A stretch of 64,000 bases of DNA, taken from assembly GCA_030737835.1 (NCBI GenBank), contig CM060849.1, positions 3,224,001-3,288,000 of the forward strand. The letters are read 5' to 3'. Source of the stretch: Acorus gramineus. Taxonomy: Eukaryota; Streptophyta; Magnoliopsida; Acorales; Acoraceae. The translations under genes were made by a program, and so were the position numbers. The notes under the pieces were generated by a model that was not told the origin of the DNA, did not search any database, and worked only from the letters and a program-made list of their open reading frames with translations. Positions 11,654-24,689 of the stretch are shown one piece after another. Position 1 is the first letter of the stretch. Each line of letters starts with the position of its first letter.

Positions 11654-14600
11654 GGGGAAATTAATTATGGGTCCCTGAGGATACTCATGTATTAACCATT
11701 AGTCCCTGTAATTTTTTACTTTAACTATAAGTCCCTCAGTCCCAAAACATATTATCTTTGGATCCCTCTGACTAACAGCCCCCCTAACTCTGTTAAAATT
11801 TCCTATTATACCCTCCGATACAAATACACCCTCTCCCCAAAAAAAACTCTTCCCCACTCTCTCCCCAATCTCACCTGAGAAACCAAAAACCCTTCCCCAC
11901 TCTCTCCCCCGAAAAAACCCTTCCCCCTCTCTCCCCAAAAAGCCAAAGACTCTCTCCCCCAAATCTCCCCTCCGTCTGCTCACTCTTTTTCTCCCCGAAC
12001 AACTCTCGCCTCCCCCTCTCTCCCCATTCTTGAAAAACCCTATCGACCTTTCCCCTCTTTCTCCCCGAAAAACCAAAATCCCTCACCTCCCCTTCTCTCC
12101 CCCTAACCTCCCCTCCGTCCTCCCACAATCGTGTGTCCCCTGCGAAGATCAGCCATCCCCGTCGTGCGACGCATACCAAGTGAACCTTCATGCGGCAGGT
12201 CAGTGTATTTTCAGATTCATTGAGTTTTTTTTTTTTTTCTGAATTTGAAGTATTGGGTTTTCATTTTTTGTCAATCTTTTTGTGAACTACCAAGCAAAAA
12301 ACAAAACAAAAAAAATCTTTTGTGAATTCTTTGTACATTTGTTTGGAATTGATGAGAGTGTTTATTGGGTTGGGTTCTGAATTATTGTTATGATTCTAAA
12401 TTGGGTTATGAATAGGTGTTTTTATGGTTATGAATTGGGTTTTGAATTTTTGTGTTTATGTTTTTGAATTGGGTTCTGAATTTATAACAGTGTGCACAAA
12501 TTTATGACAGTGTACATTGTTATAAATGAGAGAATGGAGAATTTGATTTGTTTCATGCATGTCAACTTTAGAATTCTCACTGCGGGTACTTTACTTTGCA
12601 TGTTATTCCACATATGCTTTTCCGTATGAACTAATTATCAACTTTTCATTTTGTTTAATTTGATAAGTGGTTTGGTTTGGAATTCTATTTCTTAATTTGG
12701 ATGAATCTTTTCATTTTGTTTAATTGGGATAAGTGGATTGGTTTGCAATATTGTGATAGTCTACTTTATTTGTAGTACCTCAACATAGAACAATGATATA
12801 AAGCCTTAGATGCAGAGATACTTGTATAAAATATTGGTGAAAACCATATTAGAAATAAAAAGAGTACATGGTTCACAGACCTGTCTTGTACTGATAAATG
12901 TTTCCCACTAAGCATACATTCAAATTGATTTCAACTATCTAACATACTTAAATTTGTACACTGTTATAACTTCCATGTACACTGTTAATATTTGACATTT
13001 GGCATGAGTAATCAGGCACCTACTAATGCAATACAAGAGAAATTATTGCACGATATTATGGCAGAGAATCATTCATCCTAGAAATCATGTAATAACTAGT
13101 GTCTCTGGCTTTCATTTAATTTCTAAGGAATGATCATGTTGGGTGATAAATAATTATTAAAGCTCTGTAATAATAATGTTTCCAAAAAATAACTCCTCTT
13201 TTTTCTCCTTGATTGGCTTATCTGAGTCTATTTATGTTCTCATAAATGAATCATCCATTTTGTGTTTTTTCACTCGAAATTATATGATGTTTTTCACTCG
13301 AAATTATATGGATTGTTAGTAGTAATAGCATGCCTTACTTTATAAAAGAAACCAATCAATGAAAAGGAATCAGACAATTGGGGTGGAAACCATGTTGACT
13401 TGTATTAGTATTTTTTTAGAGGTTTCATATTTACAATATTATGAGTACACTGATATGTTTCACATCTATACACCCGTAACCTCTTTTGATTGTGTACCCC
13501 TAAAATTATGTTATATGTTAATTTGATTATAGAGGTTTGATTTGCAATGAAAAGTGAGGGTTTGATGTTTATATTTTTATTAGTACACTCTTATGCATCA
13601 TATGTACATTGTTAAATCATTCTTTTGATTTTGTAGTACATTGATATCATCCTAGACTTTTCATTGGTCTAGGGGACTCTTCACCCCTGATTATAAATAT
13701 TCTTGTTGCACATTGTCAACTTGAAGACAAAATGTCTCATCCGCAGAAATTAATACCTCGAAGAAGTCCTCGGAACTAGAGAATCCTTACTACTGAGGAT
13801 GGTCCTTCGTCATCTAGAGATTCCAAGTTTTCTAACAAGGTTTTGCCCGAAGCCATCCATCAAGACACAGGCAAAGTCCAAACCCAAGTGAACCACCAAG
13901 ACCCAAGCCAAGTCCGAACCCAAGTCATCCACCAAGAGGAACAAAAAGGAAGCAGCAAACACATCGATATTTACTATACAAGGTAACCCTTTCAACACTA
14001 TTTAATTGACTTAGTACACCTTTGACCTTCATGTGTACACTGTTAAGCTGCCTTGTACACTGTTAATATTTTTTTGTACACTCTTATAACAGGGATTGTG
14101 AGACCCTTCCTCCCCAAATCTATGTTGGTGTAGCATAGATGTTTCTCAATCTACTACACAAGCGTGATTGATGGGATGATAATTAGAGACTACTACAAGA
14201 GGCTCGGATAAAGGAAATCCAAGAAGAGTGTGAAATGTATAAACGTGAAATGTAAATATTACTCTGTGGTTATTTTGTAATTCTGTGGTGGTGATTTAAA
14301 TAACAGATACGTACCCTGTTATCAATTTAAATATTTGATATATCAGTTTCAAATGATGTTTTAAATGCTTGTTCGTGATAAAAAGTTAAACAGGTTTATA
14401 TGGACTATTATGTGTACATCATTATGCACAGTGTGTACATTGTTACACACATAAAAAGACAACGTACACTGTTATATCATATGTGTACACTGTTATCAAT
14501 TGGGGGGGGGGGGGGGCACCATCCGTGCGAGTTGGGACAATGGAGAAGAGTCTATTATGGTGGGGGGAGAGGAAACCAAAGAAGAAAAGGTGCTGGGGTT

Positions 14601-14757
14601 AAAAATGGAAGAAAAAAGGGTAGGGTTGACTGTGGATGGATGGAAGGACCTAAACAAAATGGATTGATGGATGTAGGGATTTAAAGAAAAGTAAAAAAAG
14701 TCAAGGGACCTATTGTTATTACAATGGTATTTTCAGGGACCTCTAATTAATTTTCCC
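11654..14757. mobile_element. MULE-like non-autonomous DNA transposon
   Basis: The left end GGGGAAATTAATTATGGGTC is matched by the reverse complement of the right end (GGGAAAATTAATTAGAGGTC), and the similarity continues through TCCCTGAGGATAC / TCCCTGAAAATAC. A 16-bp direct repeat TATTTAATTTATTTAT flanks it (11638-11653 and 14760-14775, two extra bases at the right). The family of long-TIR elements starting GGGRAAATTA is typical of plant Mutator-like elements, whose duplications are usually 9-11 bp. The body has a C/T-rich stretch at 11820-12140, no transposase frame, and many copies of a TGTACACTGTTA word. A degenerate coding-like patch at 13730-13985 (Lys/Ser/Pro-rich) is unassigned. Confidence 0.65.
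12480..14500 (+). repeat. Dispersed TGTACACTGTTA words in the MULE-like element
   Basis: About a dozen close copies (plus several weaker ones) of TGTACAYTGTTA occur on the plus strand, for example near 12511, 12955, 12976, 13604, 14033, 14053, 14076, 14430, 14462 and 14484. Spacing is irregular (about 20 bp to several hundred bp). This is not a tandem array. Confidence 0.7.
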
Positions 14758-14775
14758 TTTATTTAATTTATTTAT

Positions 14776-16767
14776 ATTCAGTTTTATTATCCATCAACTA
14801 ATCTTATAATTATTTAGTTTTTTTAGATTTATATTTAATCTTATCTTATTGATTTTAAGATTCAGTGTTCTTGAATGTTTATCAAAATATACAGTGATTT
14901 GGACGATTGGATAGTCTGTTTCACAAAAAAAAAAAAAAAAAATAAGACGGTTGTTATTAAATTAGTTTGATGAGATAGGATTGAAATTATTTAATAAATT
15001 ATTGAATTATCAAGATTTACTGATTTAGATTAAATTATTTGAAGTTTTCATTACATCTTGATAATTATCCCAGGTAGTATGTGGTGTTGGGGGCAAAAAA
15101 ATCAGACGGTTATCATGGATTTAATTTGATGAGATATGTAGAAAACAATGTAGATATGTTATTTAATATAGATAAAAATGAGTTATTAAAAAAGAGGGTG
15201 ACGTTTGGATTCAGGGGATTCTGCGGACCATTTAGTGGAGGATTATTTATAAAAACAGAAGTAATCACCTCTCTCTAAAAATTGGGTTGCTTAATAAATC
15301 CTCCAAGCCAATCCGGTTTAGTCCACCTCTCTAATTTTTTTAATAGTTATTTATTTTACAGGATTGCTTTGATAATATATTTGTTTGATTGCATACTTAT
15401 TTATTTTCAATGAATGTTTTGGTAATATACTTGATTTGATTGAGTATAGGTTTTTTCTTGAACAAAGTTTCCGAACATGAATCCTTATTTTTTAAACGGA
15501 TACAACTTCAGTTCATCAGGTAATATAAACAATTTTTACTCTATTATATTATTAATTATTATTATTATTGTTGTTGTTGTTATTATTATTATTATTTCAA
15601 TGAATTTTTTCTTTCATTTATTATTAATTCTTTTGCATGTAATTATAGGTAAGATGTCTTCCGTTTTCATTCAGCTATCAACACCATCAATAAAGAGGTA
15701 TTAGTTGTTTTAATTAAATTTTTAATAAGTTCCTCAATTCTAATCATAATTAAAATGAGAACATCAATATTCATTATTTCATACTAAACAATAGTTCATT
15801 AAATTTTATTTTCTTTGATATTATAGCTTTAAATTTCATAATCTTTCTATAATGATCTACTTTATGATAAACTAAATTGGATCATGTATGCTAATAACTT
15901 TTATGTTTAGATCAACTTTGTCGGATGATCATTATAATGCTCAAAATTATTGAAAAATATTTTTGAGTTTATATTTCTAATTTTTGTATCTAATTTATTC
16001 GATATTTTTTATGTGTATAAATCTATTAATGTAAGTAAATAAAATTAATTCAAAAATACAAAAAATAAAGACTAAAATTCTCTTCTCAACCATTATAAGG
16101 CAGTTGATATTTATCCTTTGTTATTGTTGTTTAAATAATGAGTGGTGTTGGCTAAATCTAAAAGAGGCCATCATGTATAATAGGTTAGTAAGTTTAATTT
16201 TGGTATTCGTGTTTTTTGATATTTTATGAATATTTAATCGTCTCACAATGTATGTGTATACATGATTTTGCTCAAGCTTTGTTTATAGGACTCTCGAGTT
16301 TTATTATTTCTTATATTTAATATTTAATTATTTGATAGAATATTAATATATCAAATTTCTAATCTTAGCTTATAATATTTCATAATATATGTACATATAT
16401 TTAAATATATTACCATATTTTTTATATTAAGTAATAAATGATATGATACCAAAATTCAAAAGACATCAAATTATTAATTATTGCAATACAATATAACAAA
16501 AAATTATTAATTTTAAATAATCATAATTTATGGTTAACATAAATAAAATCTATATTACCATAAAAAGTACGAGTTAGAGGGGAAACATTTTATCCGATTT
16601 ATTGCTTGAAATTAATTAAAAATACAATCATGTCCATCAATAAAACTTATATAATTTTTTAGTATGTTAGATTTTATCTCAAAAACTAGATTTTATCTAC
16701 AAAAATAAGATTAAAAAATAAAAAAAATGAATATTTTTTATCATTTATATAATGCATTAATAAAAAA
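14776..16767. other. AT-rich spacer
   Basis: No gene is recognised. It holds a poly(A) run near 14925, a TTA/TTG triplet repeat at 15549-15597, and a segment at 15190-15330 (GTTTGGATTCAGGGGATTC..., rich in CTCC words) that looks like an old MITE but without ends I could pair. Confidence 0.5.
15549..15597. repeat. (ATT)n/(TTG)n microsatellite
   Basis: ATT triplets, then four TTG/TTGT triplets, then TAT triplets. The poly-Ile/Val string it encodes is spurious. Confidence 0.9.
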
Positions 16768-18698
16768 TCTTATCTACTTTATACTATATTTTATCTTAAA
16801 AAATCATTAAATCAGTTTAAATTTATATTCATTTGATTGCTAATTTTGATAATTATTTTTATATTATTTTAAATTTATTTTAAGTGATAAATTGCTGATT
16901 TTGAGTTAAACATGATTTTAACATTTGATCTCATGTTTCATCATGAAAAAGTCATTTTTGCGAAAAATATATTTCACAAGGCTATGTATATATCGAAAAT
17001 AGTTTTCCAACGAGCTATAAATCACCACAACAAGATTTATACTTGAAAAGTTACATTTTTAAAATAATTTCAAAAATAATTTAATTGTTGATCAATTTTA
17101 ATAATTTCAAAAACATTTGTTATGATTTGATAATATAATTGAAATTACACGTGTTTCCTATTAGATTCCTATAAATAATCTAGGATCCCAAATCCCTCAC
17201 AAAAGCTATAATATTTCAGTTTGATTTTGAATTTTTTTGAGAAATTTTGAGATCGAGATATCTCATGATTCATTTATTCATTATTTATTTATTTATTTAT
17301 GGACGTTAATGACTTCTAAAATATTTGATGTCTTTTGAATATAGGTATCATTTAAAGCAAAATTCATTTGAATTTGCAATCTTTTATTTTTCAAGAAGAA
17401 AAATACACAAAGATAGAAAAGGTATGGATATTAAATTGTACTTTTTTTGTATTTTTATTCATTTAATTGTGAATTTTTTTATACGTTAATGATTTTTAAT
17501 ATCCTTTTAGTTTAACTTAATGCTGATTTTTTTTATATATAATTTTGATTGATCATGTTTTCTAGAATTTTTTTTAGAAATTTATAAAAAAAAAATACAC
17601 AAGAAAGAAATAGGTATAGATATTAAATAGTGTTTTTTGTTTACTCAATTTCTTATATGTTAATGATTTTTACTATCATTTTAATTTAACTTAATGATAA
17701 TTTTTTTTAGAATTTTGATCGAATATGTTTCAATTTTTATGTATACAGATAATGTTTGTTCTAAAAATAAATGTTACATGTGATGAGAAATTTATAGTGT
17801 TTCATTAATCATAACACTAATACAATAATTATCAATGCATATCAATTTACCAATATATGCAATAAAAATGAAAATAAGTTTACATAAACTATGGTAATAC
17901 ATAATAATATACCAGTTTTTCAATATTAGGTTCTGATACATAATACTATATGAACATATTTGAGTATGTTACCATCGTTTCTAATTTTAAGTGATATCGA
18001 ATTAAATTGTTTGATATGATATTAATATATCAATTTTTTATATTAACTTATGATATTTAATAATATATGTAAATATTTAAATATATTACCATAATTTTTA
18101 ATTTTAAGGGATAACTAAGTTTTAAGTGATAAATGATAAGATACCTGAGTTCAAAGGATATCAAATTGTTAATTTATTGTAATACTATATAACAAGAAAA
18201 TTATTAATTTTCAGTTAAAATATCAGATTTAAAAGTAGAGAAATAAATTTAAATAAATTTAATTTTAATCTTTCGAAAAGATAATTCATGTTTTTTGAAT
18301 TTTCTTATATTTACATCATTCAAAATATATCTCCATGCGTTAAAATTGATTAAATATTTTTTAAAATATCTGCATCTTATAATATCTAATCTATGTTTCA
18401 AATATAAAATTATTTTAAAAAAAATTTATATTATGAATTTTATTTTATATTATATTTATAAAAATATGAAATTATATGTGAAATTTAGTAATCAAAATTT
18501 GATTATGTATTTTTTGTGAAATTAATATGAGATAACGTTCCGTATGAATTTAAATATGTAATATTGATATTATAATATTTATATTTACATTTTCATTAAA
18601 GATATGATTTTAACAGTTAATTTAATAATTAAAATAAATTATTTATCATAAATGATATCAAAAGTAATCCACGTGCGATGCACGTGTGCATTAACTAG
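16768..18698 (+). mobile_element. Probable non-autonomous Helitron
   Basis: The 3' end is convincing: a perfect 7-bp hairpin CACGTGC-GAT-GCACGTG at 18670-18686, then eight bases, then CTAG (18695-18698) followed by T, as expected for Helitron insertion between A and T. The 5' end is tentative: TCTTATCTACTTTATACTAT at 16768, preceded by A, resembles plant Helitron 5' termini. The body is about 85 percent A+T with no Rep/helicase frame. The 3' boundary is much surer than the 5' one. Confidence 0.55.
18670..18686 (+). terminator. Helitron 3' terminal hairpin
   Basis: A seven-base perfect stem with a 3-base loop sits eight bases upstream of CTAG. This is the usual rolling-circle stop signal of the superfamily. 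Confidence 0.65.
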
Positions 18699-19035
18699 TG
18701 GAAAAGAAAAGAAAAAGTTCATTCAAAATGTCCTTGCTCAAAGAGAAGAATATTTTTTAGAATATATTCTTACTTGTATTTGGGTAGTGAAATAAAAGGT
18801 GAATAGACTGCAATGTGGTAAAGACGACTAAAATTATCTTGTTTGCAAGGAAAAGTTCGAATAAGGTGGTATTGTTATACCATGTCTTATTTGGATGTGT
18901 TATTCCACTCAATCCATTTTATTAGTAGAAAGTGAGTTCACATGTCACCTGTTATCATTTTTTATAAATTATAGAACTATATGTCAAATCATTTTTTTAT
19001 CTTTTATAAATGTTTCTCCAAATCTTATTCATCTA
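18699..19035. other. Spacer between Helitron and TIR element
   Basis: AT-rich, with no open frame or repeat that I can assign. Confidence 0.5.
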
Positions 19036-19393
19036 GGATAAATGCATATAACCCCTTGAAAGTATATTCATGTCCCCTTATTTCATTGAATATTCAAACA
19101 ATCCCATATATTTTGCATTGATTAAGCATTTTACCCGTAAAAAATGAACGAATATGCCTATAATATTCTGTTACCTAATGGGATAGTTAATTCATATATA
19201 CATATAACCCCCAGATTTTATATAAAAATCTGAAAGGACCCAAACAAATTACTCAAATGCCCTTCTTACTAAAACCACCCGTTTTTGTTTTTCTTTTTTT
19301 TGCTTCTTTTCTGATTTCTAACAGTTGCAATGCATGATAATTTAAACCGCCATCCTTTCTTCTTTCTGCCATTCAAAAAACATCATCCATTAG

Positions 19394-20433
19394 CAGTGGC
19401 GGAGCCAGAATTTTTATATAGGGGGGGTCTAATGTGACTTATGTAAATATATTTTAAGTTATATCATTATATATATATATATATATTTTAATTTCAATAG
19501 CATAGATTAAAAAATGAATATGTATAAGATGAAATAAAAATATTCACATAAACCATATCACTGAATAATTTTAAAAGATAATTATCATATTTCAAAACAA
19601 TATGTCAAATTTCATATCGATGATTCACAAAAACAAATATTAAAATATCAATCCAACAATCTCAGTGAATAAATTGGATACCTAGTGATTTGTATTTAAG
19701 GTGCTGATTTATATCTTGACTTGTCTTTATATGTTAGTGTATCGGCAAATCATTTATTTATTTTATTCACAGTTGAACTGTTGGGTTCTGGTAGTAGATG
19801 GGAGGGTCTCACTCTCTTTCCATCATCTTCATCATCTGTTTATTTGTGTAGTAGTTGATAAAATAAATATTTGATTGATATGGAGAGCTCATATGGATTT
19901 TTATTGTGATAATTTATAGAGATTTCATCTTCATAAAGGGAAGTTGTGTTTTCATGATTTTTTGATCTTCTAGATACATAAAAAGTGGGTTATTGCTGTT
20001 GCTGTTGAGTTGAGGGGCTCATGACCTATGGCCCATAGGCTTATGAGCCCTAATAAAAAATATTTTAGAAATAAAAAAAGAGCGTTGATACACTCAGTCC
20101 ATTTTGCAGCTCCATACACTATGATAATGTAGTATATACTGTCGATGTATCACAGTGTATGAGTTCTATCATAGTGTATAACGCAAAAAATTTATCATTT
20201 TTTTAATGAGAAAAAAATACACTAGTGTATCTCAGTATATACTTCATTTCATATAACCGCATATAATTCAATTAGAGAGTGTATGATTTAAAAAACAAAA
20301 ATCGATGTGGACTACGATTAGGGTTGGACAAGTTGGACCCATCATTTCTAAAATAAAAAAATAAAAAACCCAGGGGGGGGGGGGGGGGGGGGAAGCATGG
20401 GACCCCCCTGGGCCTAAGGTGGCTCCGCCTCTG
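19394..20433. mobile_element. Non-autonomous hAT element (1,040 bp)
   Basis: A perfect 8-bp target duplication TCCATTAG lies at 19386-19393 and 20434-20441. The terminal inverted repeats are CAGTGGCGGAGCCAG at the left and CAGAGGCGGAGCCAC at the right in reverse complement, followed by a G-run on each side. Duplication length and the CAG...GGCGGAGCC end are characteristic of plant hAT elements. There is no transposase frame. The interior is AT-rich, with an AT dinucleotide run near 19470 and TATACACT/AGTGTAT words at 20100-20270. Confidence 0.85.
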
Positions 20434-22429
20434 TCCATTAGATTTCATTGTTCACCATTCCATGCATTTATATTCTTTCTCTTCTTTTTTTTAAAATTCA
20501 AATGGTTTGGTATTTTGTCATTTAATTCCACATTTTCAATCTTAACCAAATGATCCACCCACTATTGATCTCAATTCAACATTATTTGGGAGAGAGGCAG
20601 AGAGAGTTTGTTTGGGAGAGGTGATGGCGGCTTTATTTGAGAGAGATTGAATTCATTTCTAGCTTTTAGGTTTAGAGAGGAAGTGGAGGGTACTTTGGTC
20701 TTTTCACAAGTCATGTTAAATTAACCACTGTAGTGGTTTGGCAGGGTAACAGTAGGGGTTATATGCATTTAACACAACAAACGGGGGGTTATATGGATAT
20801 TCAATGAAATGAAGGGTGATATCTGTCACGCCCCAGGGCGGCCGTCCCCGGGACGCGGCGAGTGTATATATGATATCAGTAAACAGGAGTTCAATAACAT
20901 ACTCACACAACAGCAAATATGACAACACAGATAAAGCAGGGCTGACATAATATATACACCAAATGCGGAAGCTAAAAGACTGAATCTGTAATCAAAATAT
21001 ACTATAGACTCGATACATAATCATATGTCCTGTGAGAGCCAACATGTCCATATATACACAAATACAATCCATACAAAATCCAACTAGGTGCCCAAGCACA
21101 GAGATATATACATACAACAAGAGAAGGGTGCTGATGGCCTCAAGACTCGAGGGACGTGGCGCTAACTCCGCTACTGGTGTAGTCGCTCGGGAAGCTCCTC
21201 CTTCAAGTCCTCCTCAGTGATCACTGAAAAAGATATTATGCGAGGGGTGAGCCACACGCTCAGTGAATAGCACAACCCATGCATACAGTTCATATTAACC
21301 ATATTTAATCAAGTCATAAGCCCCAAGGCGGCATAAACAACACAATCCGGGGGTTCGTCACATCGCCGAACCCCATACCCTCACCCCTCCAGAGGTGACC
21401 AAGGATGTTGGGACTTAATGGGCTGATAATCATCCATACACAATCCTGTGGGTCGTCGCATCGCCGGCCCACCATACCCTCACCCTCACCTCTCAACAGG
21501 TGACCTAGGCTCTTGGGACTGACTAGGCTGTTGGTCACCCTTGGTCCACCGATAGTCTCTCCTCACTCCGTAGGTCGTTTGGCCACTCCCACATTCAGCG
21601 CAGTCCTTCTACCAAATCAGGAGGCGCCTACTAATGGGAGCCCCTGCACGGGACAACCTTTCCAACGCCGAGGTAGTCTCTACACGGATCCGACGAAGGG
21701 AACAGAACAGCCTATCCATCGCATATGATCCACTCGGATCCGCTGACAGCACATCTCTACAACTCTAATGTCTTGAATTCCTCAGAATTCCACCAGCGCG
21801 CATAACCAGGATGCGGGGAAATAAATAAGACATAAATGGGGAAAAGAGACCTTGGGAGGGTAACCTGAGGTCCCGATGTAGGACATTCGACAACCAAACG
21901 AGGAACACGGAGTACCCTAACCCGGGTCTCAGTGTTAACCTCGCAAGGCCCCCTTATATTCCCCAAAGCATGCTAACAATATTAAAGCTTGCATTTAATT
22001 AAATAAATCAAACTAATAGGACGCATGCTCAGGTCGGGGCTTTCCTAACATGATAACGGGGTGATAGGATGCACGGCTCATGCACAAATCCTAAGGGTGC
22101 AAGTCCCTAACATACAAGTCTAGGGTGACATGCATTCTCCACACACATCATGCTTACATGGATTATAACAAGCAGTTAATACTAACTACGTGCCCCAGGG
22201 GAGGACGGTACACGCCCAAATGCATGTAGCGTCTCCCAAACTGGTTTGGGTTGTCCCACTCACCGGAAGTCGGGTCGACGCGCAACGGTCCGTCGAGATC
22301 TGCAAGACAGGGTATTAACTGGTAAGTATAAATCCACAAACACAACAAAAGACTTAAAATACACAAAACCCACAACCAAACACCCAACACTCGGGCAAAC
22401 GTGCATACGACCCGCACGCACGCTAGCCC

Positions 22430-23050
22430 GAGCACTCCGGCAACCACCCGCACGGCCGGCAACCACCCGTACGGCCACCCGACTGCCCGAGTGCTTCGCC
22501 GCGCCTCAGTCCACGCACGCTGCGCACCGCCGGGCCCCTGCTCACCGCCTGGACACGCCGCCGAACCTCCCTGGTGCACCGCGCGCCCCCTGCGCCCCAG
22601 CGCAGCCGCCCGCGCACACCCCGCACGCCTCGCGCTGGCCTGCGAGCACCCCGCACGCCCTGCGCGCAGCGCCGCCGCCTCGCCGCGCCCTGCGTGCACC
22701 CCGCGCGCACCCTGCACGACGCCCCTCGACCAGCACCCCCCGAGCGCACGCCCTGCACGCACTCCGCGCGCATCGTCCGCTCGCACATCTCCCCGCACCA
22801 GCCGCTCGACCAGCCCTTGCACCAGCCGCTCGACCAGCTCCTCGCACCAGACCCGCGCACAGCTGCTCGACCAGCTCCTCGCACCAGACCCGCGCACAAT
22901 TGCTCGACCAGCTCCTCGCCCAGAGCGCACGCCCGCGCACGCCCTTCGCGCACGCACGCGCGCACGCCCGCGCGCGCCCAGCCTGCGCGCTGCCTGAGCT
23001 GCTGCCGCTGCTGCCTGCTGCCCGAAACAGAACCCCCACTGCCCGAGCAC
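22430..23050 (-). repeat. G+C-rich block of LTR C
   Basis: C-rich on the plus strand, with CTCGACCAGCTCCTCGCACCA repeated in variant form (about 22800-22920) and GCC/CGC strings. Frames of up to 357 codons are open on both strands, which reflects composition, not coding. Confidence 0.85.
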
Positions 23051-23513
23051 CTCCACCACCCACCCAACGGCCTCCGACGGCCTCCGACCGCCCCCAACCA
23101 CCTCCGACGGCCTCCCACAGCCGCCGACCACCTCCCAAACACAAAAACCCCCTCCTATCAAGCATCTAAGCATGAAAAAGAGGGAAAGAAAGCTTACCAA
23201 GGGGGAGGAAGAGGTGTCCGGGTGCTCTCCGCGCACCGAAACGCTTCCCCAAAGCCCTCCAACGCCCGGATCTCACTCGGCCTTCGAAATGGCCCAAAAC
23301 AGAGGAGAAAGAGGGGAGGATGGGGAGGCTAGACTCGTCGGAAATGGGATTTGAAGGCACCGGGGTGTAGATCGGGACCCGATCTACACTTCTTAGGCTT
23401 TAGGTTTTTTGGGTTTGAGGGGTCTAAGGGCTTCAAAAGGGAGAAAAATGAGAGAGAGGAGAGAGGGAAACTTTGGTAGGGATGATGAATAGTGCTTCTC
23501 AAAATTAGATCAC

Positions 23514-23525
23514 ACATATATATAG
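23514..23525 (-). promoter_or_regulatory. TATA-like box of LTR C
   Basis: ACTATATATATG on the minus strand, followed by the conserved TTCATCATCCCTACCA leader start shared with copies E and J. It marks the probable LTR transcription start region. Confidence 0.55.
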
Positions 23526-24689
23526 TAAGTGACTTAAAAACCCAGATACGCCCCGGAACTGCGAAATTTCAGGAATGTTGCTGGAATTCGATGAAATTTT
23601 CATGAGTGGCTTAAAATGGCACCAGGACACACAATATGCAGTTAGATTTTCAATTGGAGTCCTCTAGCTCAGGACGATAGCTAACAGTCCAAAATTTTTG
23701 CCGTTCTGATTGAAAAATGCAAAAATTTTAAAAACTGCTAAAATGCTTCAATGGTTATCAACAGGCCAAAAAGTGACACATATATAACAATATCGATATA
23801 CGCTAACTTTGAGGGGGTTATTGTCACGCCCCAGGGCAGCCGTCCCCGAGACGTGGCAATAATAGAATATTAACTATCAATACCTGAGGTCAATAAAGTC
23901 TCAAACAACAACACACAAGGTGGCAAAGCAAGGATAATGATAACTGACTGAAAAGCGGATACATAATATATAAACAATGTCTGTAAATCAAAAACATTAT
24001 TACAGACTCGAATACACAATCACTGTCTTGTGAGAGCCAAGTCTAGACCAAAGAAAATACAACCTGTGCCACATGCACGATTTACAATACATACAATGAC
24101 TCTAGGACTGCTGACAGCCTCGCACTCGCCATCCGCCGGAAGAACGCTCCACGCCCATAAGACCACGCCACAGGAAAGCTCCAGCTCCACGCCCAACACT
24201 GCCCCTGAAAAGAAACAGTCTGCGAGGGGTGAGCTACAAGCTCAGTGAGTGGCTGGAAACCAATCACCATACAACAGATTGATATATAAACAATTTCCTT
24301 TCAAGGAAAACATGGGTAGAAACCCAATGGATAACAAAGTCACGCGGCGGCGCGACCATCCTCACCCTCACCCTCACTCCCGGAGGAAGACTCTTGGGAC
24401 TTTTGGGGAGAGACCATACCGTCGGTCGAAGAGACCCGGAATTACTGGTCTACACAACGCTACTGGATCATCTACATCTAGATAACTGCCCAACGATGTC
24501 CTTGAACATCGATACGAGACCGGACCCAACAACTATGGGAACGGTCGAACAACGAATGGGTCATGCGGCGATGTGTCTTCACCTCATCCTCACCCTCACC
24601 CCCTTAGAGGTGACATAGGACTTTTGGAAGAGATTTAGACTGCTCTACACCCTTGGTCCACCGGTAGCCCTTACCCCACGCAGCCTCTA

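Larger units (their letters stand above)
20824..23789 (-). mobile_element. Solo LTR, copy C (type 1)
   Basis: A complete 2,966-bp LTR. Read on the minus strand it starts TGTTATATATGTGTCACT at 23789 and ends GGGGCGTGACA at 20824. The target duplication is ATATC (20819-20823 and 23790-23794). Inner landmarks on the minus strand: TATA-like ACTATATATATG (about 23514-23525), leader donor at 23098/23097, G+C-rich block, acceptor at 22300, 36-nt mini-exon (22299-22264), GTGAGTGG donor, and third acceptor with exon start at 21223. No second LTR or internal region accompanies it, so it is a recombination product. Confidence 0.92.

Noticed and set aside
12480-14500. CRISPR-like impression from repeated 12-mers
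   Set aside because: Spacing is irregular, the words vary, and this is plant DNA inside a DNA transposon.
15477-15704. 75-codon Ile/Val-rich plus frame
   Set aside because: Produced by the ATT/TTG microsatellite at 15549-15597.
22163-23236. 357-codon minus frame, with overlapping 307- and 252-codon plus frames
   Set aside because: It is entirely within the G+C-rich block of LTR C. Frames are open on both strands and in several phases, encode Arg/Ala/Gly/Pro strings, and are not conserved between LTR copies.
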